In this document: positions 42,271 through 51,566 of the stretch, piece after piece
Layout: each line of letters opens with the position of its first letter
Numbering within the stretch: the stretch's first letter is position 1
Assembly (NCBI RefSeq): GCF_019049105.1
Contig: NZ_JAHQZR010000007.1
Coordinates: forward strand, 43,339 to 107,338
Origin: Leucobacter chinensis
GTDB lineage: Bacteria; Actinomycetota; Actinomycetes; Actinomycetales; Microbacteriaceae
Direction: 5' to 3'
DNA length: 64,000 nucleotides
Program-made: the position numbers and the translations under genes
The notes under the pieces: model-generated
Told to the model about the DNA's origin: nothing
The model's input: the letters and a program-made list of their open reading frames with translations, nothing else
Database searches by the model: none

Positions 42271-43401
42271 GTGTCGAATTCTTGGGCCAAGGCGGGCGGC
42301 GATGCAGCCGCCGAAACCCCGAGCGAACCGGCCACGGCGCAGGCCGGTGGCACCTCGAAGCTTCGGTCGTTTGGTCTCACGAGTTGGGCGCTCGTAGGCG
42401 TCATTGTCCTGACGGTGCTCATCGCCGGTGCCATGAGCGCGTTGAGCGGCATTCTCGTGCCGCTGACGATCGCCGTGATTCTCGGCGCCGTGCTCGAGCC
42501 CCTCGTGGGCTGGTTGTGCAAAACGGGCCTCTCGCGCTCGCTCGCGGCGACCGTCGTCTTGCTCGTCACGCTCACGGTACTCGGTGGCGTCGTATACGTC
42601 GTCGTGCACGGCTTCATTCAGCAGGTGCCCGAGATCTCGCAGCAGGTGTTGCGAGGCTGGCACCACATCGACCAGGCGCTGCGTTCAGCAGGCCTCGATG
42701 CGAGCTGGATCGAACCCGCCCGTGAGGCCGCAGTCGATTACCTCTCACAGGCAGGCCGAGGCGCCGTTGGCTTTGCAACGAGTGCACTCTACGGTGCGAT
42801 CACCTTTGCGATCGGCACGTTCTTCGCCACGTACTTCCTCTTTTTCGTCCTGAGAGACGGGCAAATGTTTCCCGGGTGGATCGCGCGCATTACCCACCGC
42901 GATCCCGTGCTCGTGACCGAGATCGATGCACAGGTGCGCACCTCGCTGCGTGCTTACTTTAAAGGAACCGCGATTACCGCGCTCATCACCGGGCCCATCT
43001 TTGTGATTCCGCTGCTCGTGCTCGGCATTCCGCTCGTAGTGCCGATGATTATTCTCTACTTCTTTCTCTCCTTCGTGCCCTTCATCGGTGCATGGCTCAC
43101 GGGGCTCTTCGCGGTGCTCATTGCGTTTGGATACGGGGGAGCGCCGGCAGCGCTCATCGTCGGTATCGGCCTGCTCATTTCGAACGGGCCGATTCAAAAT
43201 GCGGTTAACGCGTACGTGCTGGGGTCATCGCTCAAGATCCACCCCGTCATGGTGTTGCTCTCGACCATCGTGGGCGGGGTTGTCGCCGGCGTGATCGGCA
43301 TGGTGCTTGGGCCACCGCTCGTCGCCGCTGTCCAACGGGCGCTCGCCGCGGTGCGTGATTATCACGCCGGATTACTCACGCAAATGCCCCAGGAATCCTG
43401 A
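42271..43401 (+). CDS. AI-2E (PerM) family transporter
   Basis: This 376-residue protein has about seven to eight helices in the AI-2E/PerM arrangement: two N-terminal helices (LVGVIVLTVLIAGAMSALSGILVPLTIAVILGAVLEPLV), a long amphipathic stretch with LSQAGRGAVGFATSALYG, the FVLRDGQ segment, and the late FIGAWLTGLFAVLIAFGYGGAPAALIVGIGLLISNGPIQNAVNAYVLG block. Substrates of the family vary and none can be assigned here. It starts at a GTG. Confidence 0.92.
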   Translation: MSNSWAKAGGDAAAETPSEPATAQAGGTSKLRSFGLTSWALVGVIVLTVLIAGAMSALSGILVPLTIAVILGAVLEPLVGWLCKTGLSRSLAATVVLLVTLTVLGGVVYVVVHGFIQQVPEISQQVLRGWHHIDQALRSAGLDASWIEPAREAAVDYLSQAGRGAVGFATSALYGAITFAIGTFFATYFLFFVLRDGQMFPGWIARITHRDPVLVTEIDAQVRTSLRAYFKGTAITALITGPIFVIPLLVLGIPLVVPMIILYFFLSFVPFIGAWLTGLFAVLIAFGYGGAPAALIVGIGLLISNGPIQNAVNAYVLGSSLKIHPVMVLLSTIVGGVVAGVIGMVLGPPLVAAVQRALAAVRDYHAGLLTQMPQES

Positions 43402-43517
43402 CGAAATTTCGTGCCGTTTGTTTCTTGTAAGGTTCACCACGCCGTAAAACACGAGAAATCTATACAATCTTGCCTCTCGATGCGGCGAAACGCGGCTAGA
43501 CCCGTTACCTTGAATGC

Positions 43518-45344
43518 ATGGCTTCAAGTAATACCAGCGAACAACTTTCTTTTTCTGAGCTCGGGCTCGACGATCTCGTGCTCAAAGCATTGAAGGATGT
43601 TGGCTACGAAACACCCTCTGCGATTCAGGCAGCGACGATTCCGCACCTGCTCGAGGGGCGCGACGTGATGGGGCTCGCGCAAACCGGCACCGGCAAGACC
43701 GCGGCCTTTGCGCTGCCCATTTTGTCACGCATCGACGCGTCACAAAAGAACCCCCAGGCGCTCGTGCTCGCGCCAACCCGTGAACTCGCCCTGCAGGTCT
43801 GCGAAGCCTTCGAAAGCTACGCAGCTCACCTCAAGGGAGTTCGTGTGCTGCCGGTCTACGGCGGGCAGGGCTACGGCGTGCAGCTTTCGGCACTGCGCCG
43901 CGGTGTGCACGTGGTAGTCGGTACCCCAGGCCGCATCATGGACCACCTCGATAAGGGCACGCTCGACCTCTCTGAGCTCAAGTACCTCGTACTCGACGAG
44001 GCCGATGAGATGCTGAAGATGGGCTTTGCCGAAGACGTCGATACGATTCTTGCCGAGACTCCAGCCGACAAGCAGGTAGCACTCTTCTCAGCAACGATGC
44101 CCGCGCAGATTAAGCGCATCTCGGCCAAGCACCTCAACAATCCTGAAGAGATCGCTGTGAAGGGCAAGACGACCACGTCGGCCAACATCACCCAGCGCTA
44201 CCTTGTCGTGTCGTACTCACAGAAGGTCGACGCGCTCACCCGCATTCTCGAGGTCGAAAACTTTGACGGCATGATCGTCTTCACTCGCACGAAGAACGAG
44301 ACCGAGACCCTCGCCGAGAAGCTGCGGGCACGCGGGCACTCCGCGGCGGCAATTAACGGTGATGTGCCGCAGGCGCAGCGTGAGCGCACCGTGAACCAGC
44401 TGAAGTCGGGCAAGCTCGACATTCTCGTTGCGACCGACGTCGCGGCGCGCGGTCTTGACGTTGAGCGCATCAGCCACGTCGTGAACTTCGACATTCCCAT
44501 CGACACCGAGTCATACGTGCACCGTATCGGTCGCACGGGACGTGCTGGCCGTACGGGTGACGCGATCAGCTTCATCACACCGCGAGAGCGCCGCATGCTC
44601 ACCTCGATTGAGAAGGCAACGAGGCAGCCCCTCACCGAGATGCAACTGCCCAACGTTGACGAGGTCAATGCAACGAGGCTCTCGCGCTTCGACGACGCAA
44701 TCACCGCGGCGCTCGAACAGCGCGATCGCATCGATCGCTTCCGCGACATCATCGCTCACTACGTCGAACACCATGACGTGCCAGAATCTGACGTCGCGGC
44801 CGCTCTCGCGGTCGTGGCGCAGGGCGACACCCCGTTGCTGCTCTCGCCTGAAGACGAGCTTGAACTGCGTCGTGGTGATCGTCGTGACCGCCCAGCTCGC
44901 GATGGTGACGGAGAATCCCGTGGTGCCCGCCGTCGTCATGACGGCCCAACAAAGCAGTACCGCATTGCTGTGGGGCGTCGCCACAAGGTTGAGCCACGTC
45001 AGATCGTTGGCGCGCTCGCAAACGAGGGTGGGCTGAAACGCGACGACTTCGGGCACATCCAGATCCGCCCCGACTTCTCGCTCGTCGAGCTTCCTGCGAA
45101 CCTGCCAAGAGAAGTTTTTGATCGCCTGCAAGATACTCGTATCAGTGGCAAACTCATCGAGATGCGCGAAGATCAGGGCCCGCCACAGCACCGCAACCGT
45201 CGCGACGACCGCGGCGACCGACGCGGTGGCCGCGGCGATTACGGCGACAAGGGGCGTTCGTCGTACCGCGACGATCGTGGCGAGCGCGGCGATAGCCGAC
45301 GCGACTTTCGCGACGATCGCCCGAAGCGTAAGCCCCGCCACTAG
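43518..45344 (+). CDS. DEAD-box RNA helicase (DeaD/CsdA-like)
   Basis: All core motifs are present in this 608-residue protein: Q-motif, motif I AQTGTGKT (54-61), PTRELALQ, GTPGR, DEAD (160-163), SAT in LFSATMP, and motif VI HRIGRTGRAGRTG. After the helicase core comes a DbpA/CsdA-type RNA-binding domain (KQYRIAVGRRHKVEPRQIVGALANEGGL) and a C-terminal RGD/RDDR-rich tail of about 60 residues typical of cold-shock helicases. TATACAAT at 43460-43467 is a good -10. It probably remodels ribosomal or messenger RNA structure. Confidence 0.95.
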   Translation: MASSNTSEQLSFSELGLDDLVLKALKDVGYETPSAIQAATIPHLLEGRDVMGLAQTGTGKTAAFALPILSRIDASQKNPQALVLAPTRELALQVCEAFESYAAHLKGVRVLPVYGGQGYGVQLSALRRGVHVVVGTPGRIMDHLDKGTLDLSELKYLVLDEADEMLKMGFAEDVDTILAETPADKQVALFSATMPAQIKRISAKHLNNPEEIAVKGKTTTSANITQRYLVVSYSQKVDALTRILEVENFDGMIVFTRTKNETETLAEKLRARGHSAAAINGDVPQAQRERTVNQLKSGKLDILVATDVAARGLDVERISHVVNFDIPIDTESYVHRIGRTGRAGRTGDAISFITPRERRMLTSIEKATRQPLTEMQLPNVDEVNATRLSRFDDAITAALEQRDRIDRFRDIIAHYVEHHDVPESDVAAALAVVAQGDTPLLLSPEDELELRRGDRRDRPARDGDGESRGARRRHDGPTKQYRIAVGRRHKVEPRQIVGALANEGGLKRDDFGHIQIRPDFSLVELPANLPREVFDRLQDTRISGKLIEMREDQGPPQHRNRRDDRGDRRGGRGDYGDKGRSSYRDDRGERGDSRRDFRDDRPKRKPRH

Positions 45345-45363
45345 GTGAGCCTCAACGCGTGAT

Positions 45364-45387
45364 GCACCCGGGGCTTTCTCCGGGTGC
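45364..45387 (+). terminator. Hairpin after the DEAD-box helicase gene
   Basis: GCACCCGG (45364-45371) is perfectly complementary to CCGGGTGC (45380-45387) around an eight-base loop containing TTT. There is no downstream T-run, so it may be a weak or Rho-assisted terminator or an mRNA-stabilising stem between two co-directional genes. Confidence 0.5.
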
Positions 45388-45399
45388 GATACTGGGTGT

Positions 45400-46185
45400 G
45401 TGCAGCATCCGTTTCTTCATCCGCAAGAGGGCCCCAGGGTTATCGCTCACCAGGGGTTTGTTTCACCCCAGGCAGCAGCCGAAGGTATCGTCGAAAACAC
45501 GGCTGCTGCTTTTGACGCCGCGATGAAACTCGGTGTCACCACGATTGAGAGTGACTGTCACATCAGTAAAGATGGCCACGTCGTGCTCATACACGATGCT
45601 GACCTGAAGCAGGTGCTTGGTGACCCCACACGCGTCGATGCGTTAACGAAAGTAGAACTCGAAGCGAGGTTTGCCGAGCGTGGGGGCATTGTCACGCTCG
45701 CTGAGGCACTCGAGCGGTTTCCCGAGGCCCATTTCAACATTGATGTCAAGGTGTTTGACGCGGCCGAGGGGGCGGGGCGGGCTGCGGCTCCGCACGCAGA
45801 GCGCGTGCTGCTCACGAGCTTTTCTCAGAAGAACCGGCTCGTGAGTCTCGAAGCAGCTCGTCGTGCGGGGGCTCATATGCGACCTGCGACCTCGCCAGGA
45901 AGTCAGATCATCGTGCAGCTTCTCGGTGCGCTAGCGCTTCGTTCACAGTCTCTCACTGAGCGCGCGCTTCGCGGGCTCGATGCCCTCCAAATACCCGAGA
46001 AACAGGGTCCATTCCGTGTGCTCACGCCGCGACTGCTGCGAGCCGCACACGACCACGGGGTAGAGGTGCACGTGTGGACCGTGAACGATGAGTCTCGCAT
46101 GCGCGAACTCGTGGCCTTAGGCGTTGACGGTCTTGTCACTGACCGCACCGACGTCGCGGTCAAGGCGTTCTCTGGACGTGGCTAG
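45400..46185 (+). CDS. Glycerophosphodiester phosphodiesterase
   Basis: This 261-residue GDPD barrel shows the N-terminal IAHQGF (usually HRG), GIVENTAAAFDAAMKLGVTTIESDCHISKDGHVVLIHD with the metal-binding Glu/Asp and the second catalytic His, and the late VEVHVWTVNDESRM and GVDGLVTDRTD strands. It hydrolyses glycerophosphodiesters to glycerol-3-phosphate and an alcohol. Gln in place of Arg after the first His is a mild departure from the family motif. It starts at a GTG directly after the helicase gene's hairpin. Confidence 0.9.
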   Translation: MQHPFLHPQEGPRVIAHQGFVSPQAAAEGIVENTAAAFDAAMKLGVTTIESDCHISKDGHVVLIHDADLKQVLGDPTRVDALTKVELEARFAERGGIVTLAEALERFPEAHFNIDVKVFDAAEGAGRAAAPHAERVLLTSFSQKNRLVSLEAARRAGAHMRPATSPGSQIIVQLLGALALRSQSLTERALRGLDALQIPEKQGPFRVLTPRLLRAAHDHGVEVHVWTVNDESRMRELVALGVDGLVTDRTDVAVKAFSGRG

Positions 46186-46235
46186 ACTGGATATGGCGAT
46201 ATCGCCACCGTCACAACTGTTCGAGGGAGATCACC

Positions 46236-47267
46236 GTGCGAGTGCTGAGCGACAACCAGTGTGAAGCCGCCGCGGCACACGGGGTGCCGCACCATGAAGA
46301 GGTGCGTGAGGGGCTCTGGGCGGTCGCGGTGCCGATGCCTGGTTCGTTTCTCTCGTACACGCTGAGCATGGTGATGCTGCACGCTGACGGGCAAGTGTAT
46401 GTGATTGATCCTGGCAGCGAGGGCGAAGCAACGGTCGAGATCTTTCGTGACTTTCTTGCCTCGCATGGTCGTTCGCTTGCCGATATCGCGACGATCGTTG
46501 TCACCCATTCGCACCCCGATCATCTCGGCAGCGCAGCGCGGCTCCGGGAGCTGAGCGGGGCAACGGTGGTGATGCACGCACGGGAGCAAGAAGAGGTCGA
46601 GGGTTCTCAGTCGCGCCTCATTGCGCAACTGCGTGAGCAGGTTGCCGCGTGGGGCATGCCCGAAGCAGAGATGCGCGGCCTGCTCGACATGATGGATCGC
46701 GCTGATTACGGCGAGCACCCCGATATTCGCGCTGACCTTCTCGTACGGGATGGCGATGAGATCGCCGAGACGGGTTGGCGGGTAGTGGCAACGCCCGGCC
46801 ATACCGCCGGCCACATGTGCCTCGTTGACGACATGCGCAAACTCTTATTCTCGGGCGACCACGTTTTGCCCACCGTGAACCCGGGCATAGGGCTCAGCGG
46901 TAGCCGCGATAACGAGAACGCGGTGGTCGACTTCTTAGCATCGCTTGAACGGCTCGAGCCCTTTGACGACTACGAGGTATGCCCTGGTCACGGGTATCGT
47001 TTTTACGGGCTCAAAGAGCGGCGGCTCGAGCAGGCAGCGCACGTACACAAACGGGCTCACGAGGTCGAGACGATTCTCGCTCGTGACCCTGACCTCAGCG
47101 TGTGGGGAATCGCCGAGCAGCTCACCTGGAGTGCCGGGTGGCAGACATTGCTGAAGAGCACGCTGCTCGCATCAGGCCTTGCCCAGACGAGCATGTACCG
47201 AGACGCGGTGCGGGCGGGCATCACGAGTCGTATGCCCCCTGCGCCCGCACCCGTCAAAAGTCACTAG
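46236..47267 (+). CDS. Metallo-beta-lactamase-fold hydrolase (LACTB2-like)
   Basis: This 343-residue protein carries the zinc motif HSHPDH (91-96), then a distal His in TPGHTAGHM and Asp in LFSGDHVLP. The C-terminal 70 residues are a winged-helix-like extension (EVETILARDPDLSVWGIAEQLTW), as in LACTB2-type hydrolases. GAGGGAG precedes the GTG start. The substrate is unknown. Its TAG lies in a CTAG that also forms the stop of the convergent MFS gene. Confidence 0.9.
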   Translation: MRVLSDNQCEAAAAHGVPHHEEVREGLWAVAVPMPGSFLSYTLSMVMLHADGQVYVIDPGSEGEATVEIFRDFLASHGRSLADIATIVVTHSHPDHLGSAARLRELSGATVVMHAREQEEVEGSQSRLIAQLREQVAAWGMPEAEMRGLLDMMDRADYGEHPDIRADLLVRDGDEIAETGWRVVATPGHTAGHMCLVDDMRKLLFSGDHVLPTVNPGIGLSGSRDNENAVVDFLASLERLEPFDDYEVCPGHGYRFYGLKERRLEQAAHVHKRAHEVETILARDPDLSVWGIAEQLTWSAGWQTLLKSTLLASGLAQTSMYRDAVRAGITSRMPPAPAPVKSH

Positions 47268-48724
47268 ACATTTGCCGTTTCGACCGCGACGTCATCGGGC
47301 TTGCGGATAAAGCACGCACCGACGATGAGTGGTATCGCAACAACTGCCGCGATGAGGAATGCGCGCTGCGTTCCCTCGGCGGTGATTGCCTCGGGGCCGC
47401 CGCCCGTCGATGATGAGACCGATGACATGATGGTGATGAGCAGTGCAACGCCCGCAGCACCCGCAACCTGTTGAACGGTGCCAAGCACCGCGCTACCGTG
47501 CGAGTAGAGGTGTGGCCTGAGCGATGCGAGCGCGGCCGTTGACAGCGGGGTGAACGAAGCCGCGAGAGCGAGCGAGAGCACCGTCTGTGACACGATGAGC
47601 ATCCAGATCGCGGTGGTCTCAGAAATCGTGGTGTAGAACCAGAGCACGGCGGTGGCCGCGATCGCGCCCGGCACGAGCAGCACGCGGGTGCCGAAACGGT
47701 CATAGACTCGGCCGATGAGTGGGCCTGCGAAACCCATCGCGAGTGAACCGGGCAGGAGAATCATGCCCGAGTCGAGTGCTGAGAGCCCGTGAATGCGCTG
47801 CAGATAGAGCGGCAACACCGTGATCGCGCCAAAGAAGGCAAACGAGAGTACGCCGAACTGAGAAACCGAGAGCGTGAAGTTCAGCGACGAGAAGACCCTG
47901 AGGTCAAGCATCGCGGCGTCGTCGCGCTGCAACGTGAGCTGGCGCCAAATGAAGAGCGCGATGCCCACGGCTCCCACCCCGAGTGGAACCCAGAGAGTGA
48001 GTGCCCCGGAGCCAGCCGTGCTCTGCCCGATTTGGCTGAGCCCGTAAACGATGCCACCAAAGCCGAACGCCGAGAGAATGACCGAGACGAGGTCGAAGGG
48101 CGTGCGCGCGTGCTCGCCGACAGACGGAACGAGTTTGGCGCCGATGATAAGAGCGATGAGCGCGATAGGGAAGACGATGCCGAACACCCAGCGCCAACCG
48201 AGCGTGTCGAGAATGAGACCAGAGAGCACCGGGCCGATCGCGGGGGCGAAGGCCATGACGAGGCTCACCCGACCCATCATGCGACCCCGTGATGCTGGCG
48301 GAACGACCGTCATGATGGTCGTCATGAGCAGCGGGAACATGATGGCCGTGCCAGAGGCCTGAACAACGCGGGCCACCACGAGCACCGAGAGGTTCGGCGC
48401 GATCACCGCGATGAGGGTACCCGCGGTGAAGAGCGCCATGGCGGCGGTGAACATCGTGCGGGTCGAGAAGCGCTGCAGCAGGTAGCCCGAGGTCGGGATC
48501 ACGATCGCCATTGTGAGCATGAACGCGGTTGTGAGCCACTGTGCGCCGACAGCGGTCGTGCCGAGGTCGGTGATGAGGTGTGGAATCGCGACACCCATGG
48601 TCGTCTCGTTGAGAATCGCGATGAAGGTTGCACTGAGCATCACCCAGATCGCTCTCGACTGGAGCGGGGTGATTTCAGTGGGCTGAGAAGGCGGTACGGC
48701 GGGATTGTGCTGTTCAGCAGACAT
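47264..48724 (-). CDS. DHA2-family MFS multidrug exporter
   Basis: This 486-residue, 14-helix protein has the DHA2 signatures FIAILNETTMGVAIPHLITDLGTT, motif A-like SGYLLQRFSTRTMF and motif C AFAPAIGPVLSGLILDTLGWRWVF, as in LmrB/EmrB-type exporters. AGGAAT precedes the ATG. The 5' region holds a leaderless 21-codon leader ORF 122 bases upstream and several inverted repeats, suggesting attenuation. No adjacent regulator gene is present, which makes the leader more likely to be the control element. Confidence 0.92.
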   Translation of the reverse strand: MSAEQHNPAVPPSQPTEITPLQSRAIWVMLSATFIAILNETTMGVAIPHLITDLGTTAVGAQWLTTAFMLTMAIVIPTSGYLLQRFSTRTMFTAAMALFTAGTLIAVIAPNLSVLVVARVVQASGTAIMFPLLMTTIMTVVPPASRGRMMGRVSLVMAFAPAIGPVLSGLILDTLGWRWVFGIVFPIALIALIIGAKLVPSVGEHARTPFDLVSVILSAFGFGGIVYGLSQIGQSTAGSGALTLWVPLGVGAVGIALFIWRQLTLQRDDAAMLDLRVFSSLNFTLSVSQFGVLSFAFFGAITVLPLYLQRIHGLSALDSGMILLPGSLAMGFAGPLIGRVYDRFGTRVLLVPGAIAATAVLWFYTTISETTAIWMLIVSQTVLSLALAASFTPLSTAALASLRPHLYSHGSAVLGTVQQVAGAAGVALLITIMSSVSSSTGGGPEAITAEGTQRAFLIAAVVAIPLIVGACFIRKPDDVAVETANV

Positions 48725-48846
48725 GAGTATTCCTCAAGAAGTCAGTCATTGGGCATGAAGGGAAGAAGGCAAAAGTGCCAGAACACCGAAAGGAGAATGT
48801 GCGAGGCATGCAACGTGCCGGTCGCAGAAAGTTCGGTGGGTGCGTG

Positions 48847-48912
48847 TTACGCGAGAACGATGGCGTTTGCGCGCTCGCCTGAAGGCACAAGCACGCATAC
48901 AGAAATCTTCAT
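48847..48912 (-). CDS. Leaderless leader peptide upstream of DHA2 exporter (21 residues)
   Basis: On the minus strand TATACT (48924-48919) is followed by six bases and then ATG at 48912, so transcription would begin at the start codon. The frame runs 21 codons to TAA, opening MKISVCVLVPSG and ending ERANAIVLA. Downstream, CACCGAA and TTCGGTG form a long-range inverted repeat, GGCA and TGCC pair inside it, and GGCA-CTTT-TGCC followed by a pyrimidine run (TTCTTCCCTT) lies near the exporter start. This fits ribosome-mediated attenuation of a resistance gene. No similar peptide is known to me. Confidence 0.55.
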   Translation of the reverse strand: MKISVCVLVPSGERANAIVLA

Positions 48913-48937
48913 GCGAAAAGTATACACACGAATGTGC

Positions 48938-49765
48938 TTAGCGGTGGTGTTGAGCGAGAACTCGTTCAATCACGAGGGCAACGCCGTCTTCAGCGTTGCT
49001 CGCCGTCACCTCGTCGGCGACCTGCATGACCGATTCGAGAGCGTTTGCCACGGCAACCCCGTGCCCGGCCCACTCGATCATCTCGATGTCGTTCCGGGCA
49101 TCACCAAACGCGATGACCTCGCTCTGGGCGACACCGAGGTGCCCGCAGAGCTCCTCGAGCCCCGAGGCTTTGGTGACGTTCTCGGCCATGATCTCGACGA
49201 AGGGGGCGCCCGAGAGCGTCACTTCAAAGCCAGGCAGACCGAGCCCTGAGAGTTCGTGGGCGATATCGTGCGGCGCAATTTCGGGGTGGCGAACGACGAG
49301 CTTCAAGCTCGGGTGCTCGATGACGGCCTCGAGTGGAGCACCGCCCATGTGCCGGGGGTCGCGCTTGTGGTCGATGAATGCCGCAAGGTGGGCGTAGCCC
49401 TCTTCGGCGACAAAGCCCTCTCCGCCGTCGTACACGCTCGCGTACTTGAGCCCTGGAATGCGCTCGTTGAGCCGAGTGGTGATGAGCTCAAGGGTGTGCG
49501 GTGGCGTCTCGTTCGTGAAGAGGAGCTCGCTCGTTTCAAGGTGAATACCGAAGGCACCATTTGAACACAGCGCCCACTCGGTGAAGCCCGCGTTCTCGGC
49601 GATCTGGCGGAGCCCTACGGGCTGCCTTGCGGTCACGGGAACCACGTGAATGCCGGCTGATCTGGCCGCATCGAGCGCGTTTCTCGTGCGCTCGCTCACG
49701 AGGCCCTCGGGGCCCAGCAGCGTGTGGTCGAGGTCAGTCGCGATAAGTTTTGGAAGGGTGTTCAT
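48938..49765 (-). CDS. HAD-family hydrolase, Cof type
   Basis: This 275-residue phosphatase has motif I ATDLDHTLL (Asp11 and Asp13), motif II in VPVTARQPV, a C2-type cap domain between about residues 85 and 190, and motif IV FGDARNDIEMIEWAGHGVAVANA. Cof-like HAD proteins dephosphorylate sugar phosphates, pyridoxal phosphate or flavin precursors. It lies three bases downstream of the AhpD-like gene on the same strand, so the two are an operon. Confidence 0.92.
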   Translation of the reverse strand: MNTLPKLIATDLDHTLLGPEGLVSERTRNALDAARSAGIHVVPVTARQPVGLRQIAENAGFTEWALCSNGAFGIHLETSELLFTNETPPHTLELITTRLNERIPGLKYASVYDGGEGFVAEEGYAHLAAFIDHKRDPRHMGGAPLEAVIEHPSLKLVVRHPEIAPHDIAHELSGLGLPGFEVTLSGAPFVEIMAENVTKASGLEELCGHLGVAQSEVIAFGDARNDIEMIEWAGHGVAVANALESVMQVADEVTASNAEDGVALVIERVLAQHHR

Positions 49766-49768
49766 GGG

Positions 49769-50227
49769 TTACGCTGACCGCCTGTCTCGAACGGGGTGGG
49801 CGCTCATGATTGAGACGCGGTTGAACGTGTTGATGGCTACTGCGATCCACTCTGCAGCGGCGAAGGTCTCGTCGCCGAGTACAGCGCGGGCGTCTTCGAG
49901 ATCGGCAATGGCGTGGTCATCGAGCGGTGTGAGCGTCGTCGCTTCTGCGATGAGCAACATCGCGATCTCACGCTCTGAAAACAGCTCGGTGTCACGCCAA
50001 ATGGGGAGCATGTCGAGCTGTTGCTCGGTTACCCCTGCGCTGCGTGCCTGTCTCGTGTGCAGGTCAAGGCAAAATGCGCAGCCGTTGAGCTGTGAGGCGC
50101 GCACCTTGATGAGTTCGCCCTCGGGTGCCGTGATGCCGCGAGCTGCAGCCTCGGCTGCAACCGTGGTGCTGAACGCCTGAGCTGCTTTCCATACCTCTGG
50201 GGCTGTCTTGTCAAGATATGGGCGCAT
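49769..50227 (-). CDS. Carboxymuconolactone decarboxylase/AhpD-family protein
   Basis: From the ATG at 50227 (AGGAG upstream) the protein has 152 residues. It carries the AhpD redox motif CAFCLDLH, with a CxxC pair and the downstream His of the proton-relay, in LIKVRASQLNGCAFCLDLHTRQARSAG. Such proteins act as alkylhydroperoxidase-like thiol peroxidases. An in-frame start at 50248 would add seven residues. Confidence 0.92.
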   Translation of the reverse strand: MRPYLDKTAPEVWKAAQAFSTTVAAEAAARGITAPEGELIKVRASQLNGCAFCLDLHTRQARSAGVTEQQLDMLPIWRDTELFSEREIAMLLIAEATTLTPLDDHAIADLEDARAVLGDETFAAAEWIAVAINTFNRVSIMSAHPVRDRRSA

Positions 50228-50393
50228 CTCTCGTTCTCCTCGCTTCACTCTCTCGCATCGTGCACAGTCTGCAACCAGCCTAGCCCCGAAACTATTCCTT
50301 GGCCCGCAGAGAGGCTCGGGCTCGCACGCGAAGCGATATCAGTGCACACTTGAATCACACGAATGTCGTGCTCAACGAACGGAGTGACCCGCA

Positions 50394-51485
50394 ATGACCG
50401 AACTCTCGACCGTGCCCGCCGAGGGCCCTGCAACCGCACCGACCGCCGATATCGCCCTCGTGTGGAACCCCTCGAAGACGAGCGAAAAGACGCTTCGCAG
50501 TGCCCTCAACGGTGTCGCGGCGAAGCGCAAGAGGGCTACAGGCATTGCCGATGACTGGGTGGGGAAGGTTCGCTGGTATGAGACGAGCCGCGACGACCCG
50601 GGGGCTGCCGCTACTCGTGAGGCTTTGCGCGATGGGGCGAGGCTCGTGCTCGCTGCGGGCGGCGATGGAACGATTCGCGCCGTTGCCGAGGCCCTCGCCG
50701 AGCACGCTTCCGAGGCGGATCCCGGTGCGGCACCTTCTCATGACACCGAGGCCGGGCCGGTTGGCCTCGCCGATCTCGGCATCCTGCCTCTCGGCACGGG
50801 AAATTTGCTCGCGCGCAATCTCGGTATCGCGATCCACAACCTGCAAGATGCGCTCGATACCGCGGTGTTTGGCGAGGCGTTACCCATTGATATCGGCTGG
50901 GCAACGCTCGAAACCGCTGTGGGGGCAGAAGAGCGGCATGCTTTTGCGGTCATGGCCGGTTTCGGCATCGACGCGCACATGATTACCGAGACGAAAGATG
51001 ACCTCAAGAGCCAGGTGGGCTGGGCTGCATACGTTGAGTCGCTCGGGCGGGCGATTTCAGCGAGCCAGGTGATCGGGGTGCGGGTGAGCATCGATGATGA
51101 AGCGCCCGAAGCAATTGACGCGCACACCATGATTGTGGGTAATTGCGGCAGTATTCAGGCAGGCATGAATCTTTTGCCGGGAGCAGATCCGAGCGACGGC
51201 CAGCTCGATATGCTCGTCTTGAGCGCCGCGGGGCTTGGTGGCTGGCTCGACACAATGCACAATATGGCTTGGCAGAACGGTCTCAAGCGCCGAATCGCGC
51301 AGAGTGACGAGACGACGAGCAGCGGCAGTGTGACGCGTGGGCGGGGCCAACAGATTCGGTTTGAGCTCGAGGAGCCGAGAGTGTTCGAGGTCGACGGTGA
51401 CGCGCTCGATGAGGTTGTCGCGGCGACGTTGACGGTGCAAGAGACCGCGCTCCGTGTGCGGGGTGGGCGCTTGAGCGTCGAATAA
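50394..51485 (+). CDS. Diacylglycerol/lipid kinase family protein
   Basis: This 363-residue protein has the DAGK catalytic motif GGDGT (89-93) in LVLAAGGDGTIRAVAEAL, the LPLGTGNLLARNLGI segment, and the late beta-sandwich domain ending GDALDEVVAATLTVQETALRVR. It is likely to phosphorylate diacylglycerol or a related lipid at the membrane. GGAGTG precedes the ATG. Confidence 0.9.
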   Translation: MTELSTVPAEGPATAPTADIALVWNPSKTSEKTLRSALNGVAAKRKRATGIADDWVGKVRWYETSRDDPGAAATREALRDGARLVLAAGGDGTIRAVAEALAEHASEADPGAAPSHDTEAGPVGLADLGILPLGTGNLLARNLGIAIHNLQDALDTAVFGEALPIDIGWATLETAVGAEERHAFAVMAGFGIDAHMITETKDDLKSQVGWAAYVESLGRAISASQVIGVRVSIDDEAPEAIDAHTMIVGNCGSIQAGMNLLPGADPSDGQLDMLVLSAAGLGGWLDTMHNMAWQNGLKRRIAQSDETTSSGSVTRGRGQQIRFELEEPRVFEVDGDALDEVVAATLTVQETALRVRGGRLSVE

Positions 51486-51566
51486 ATCGGTGCCGTGTCA
51501 GTGCCAGCCGGTACGATGAAAGAACCGCACACAATGGCGGTTGTTGAGAGGTAGAGGGGTACGTTT

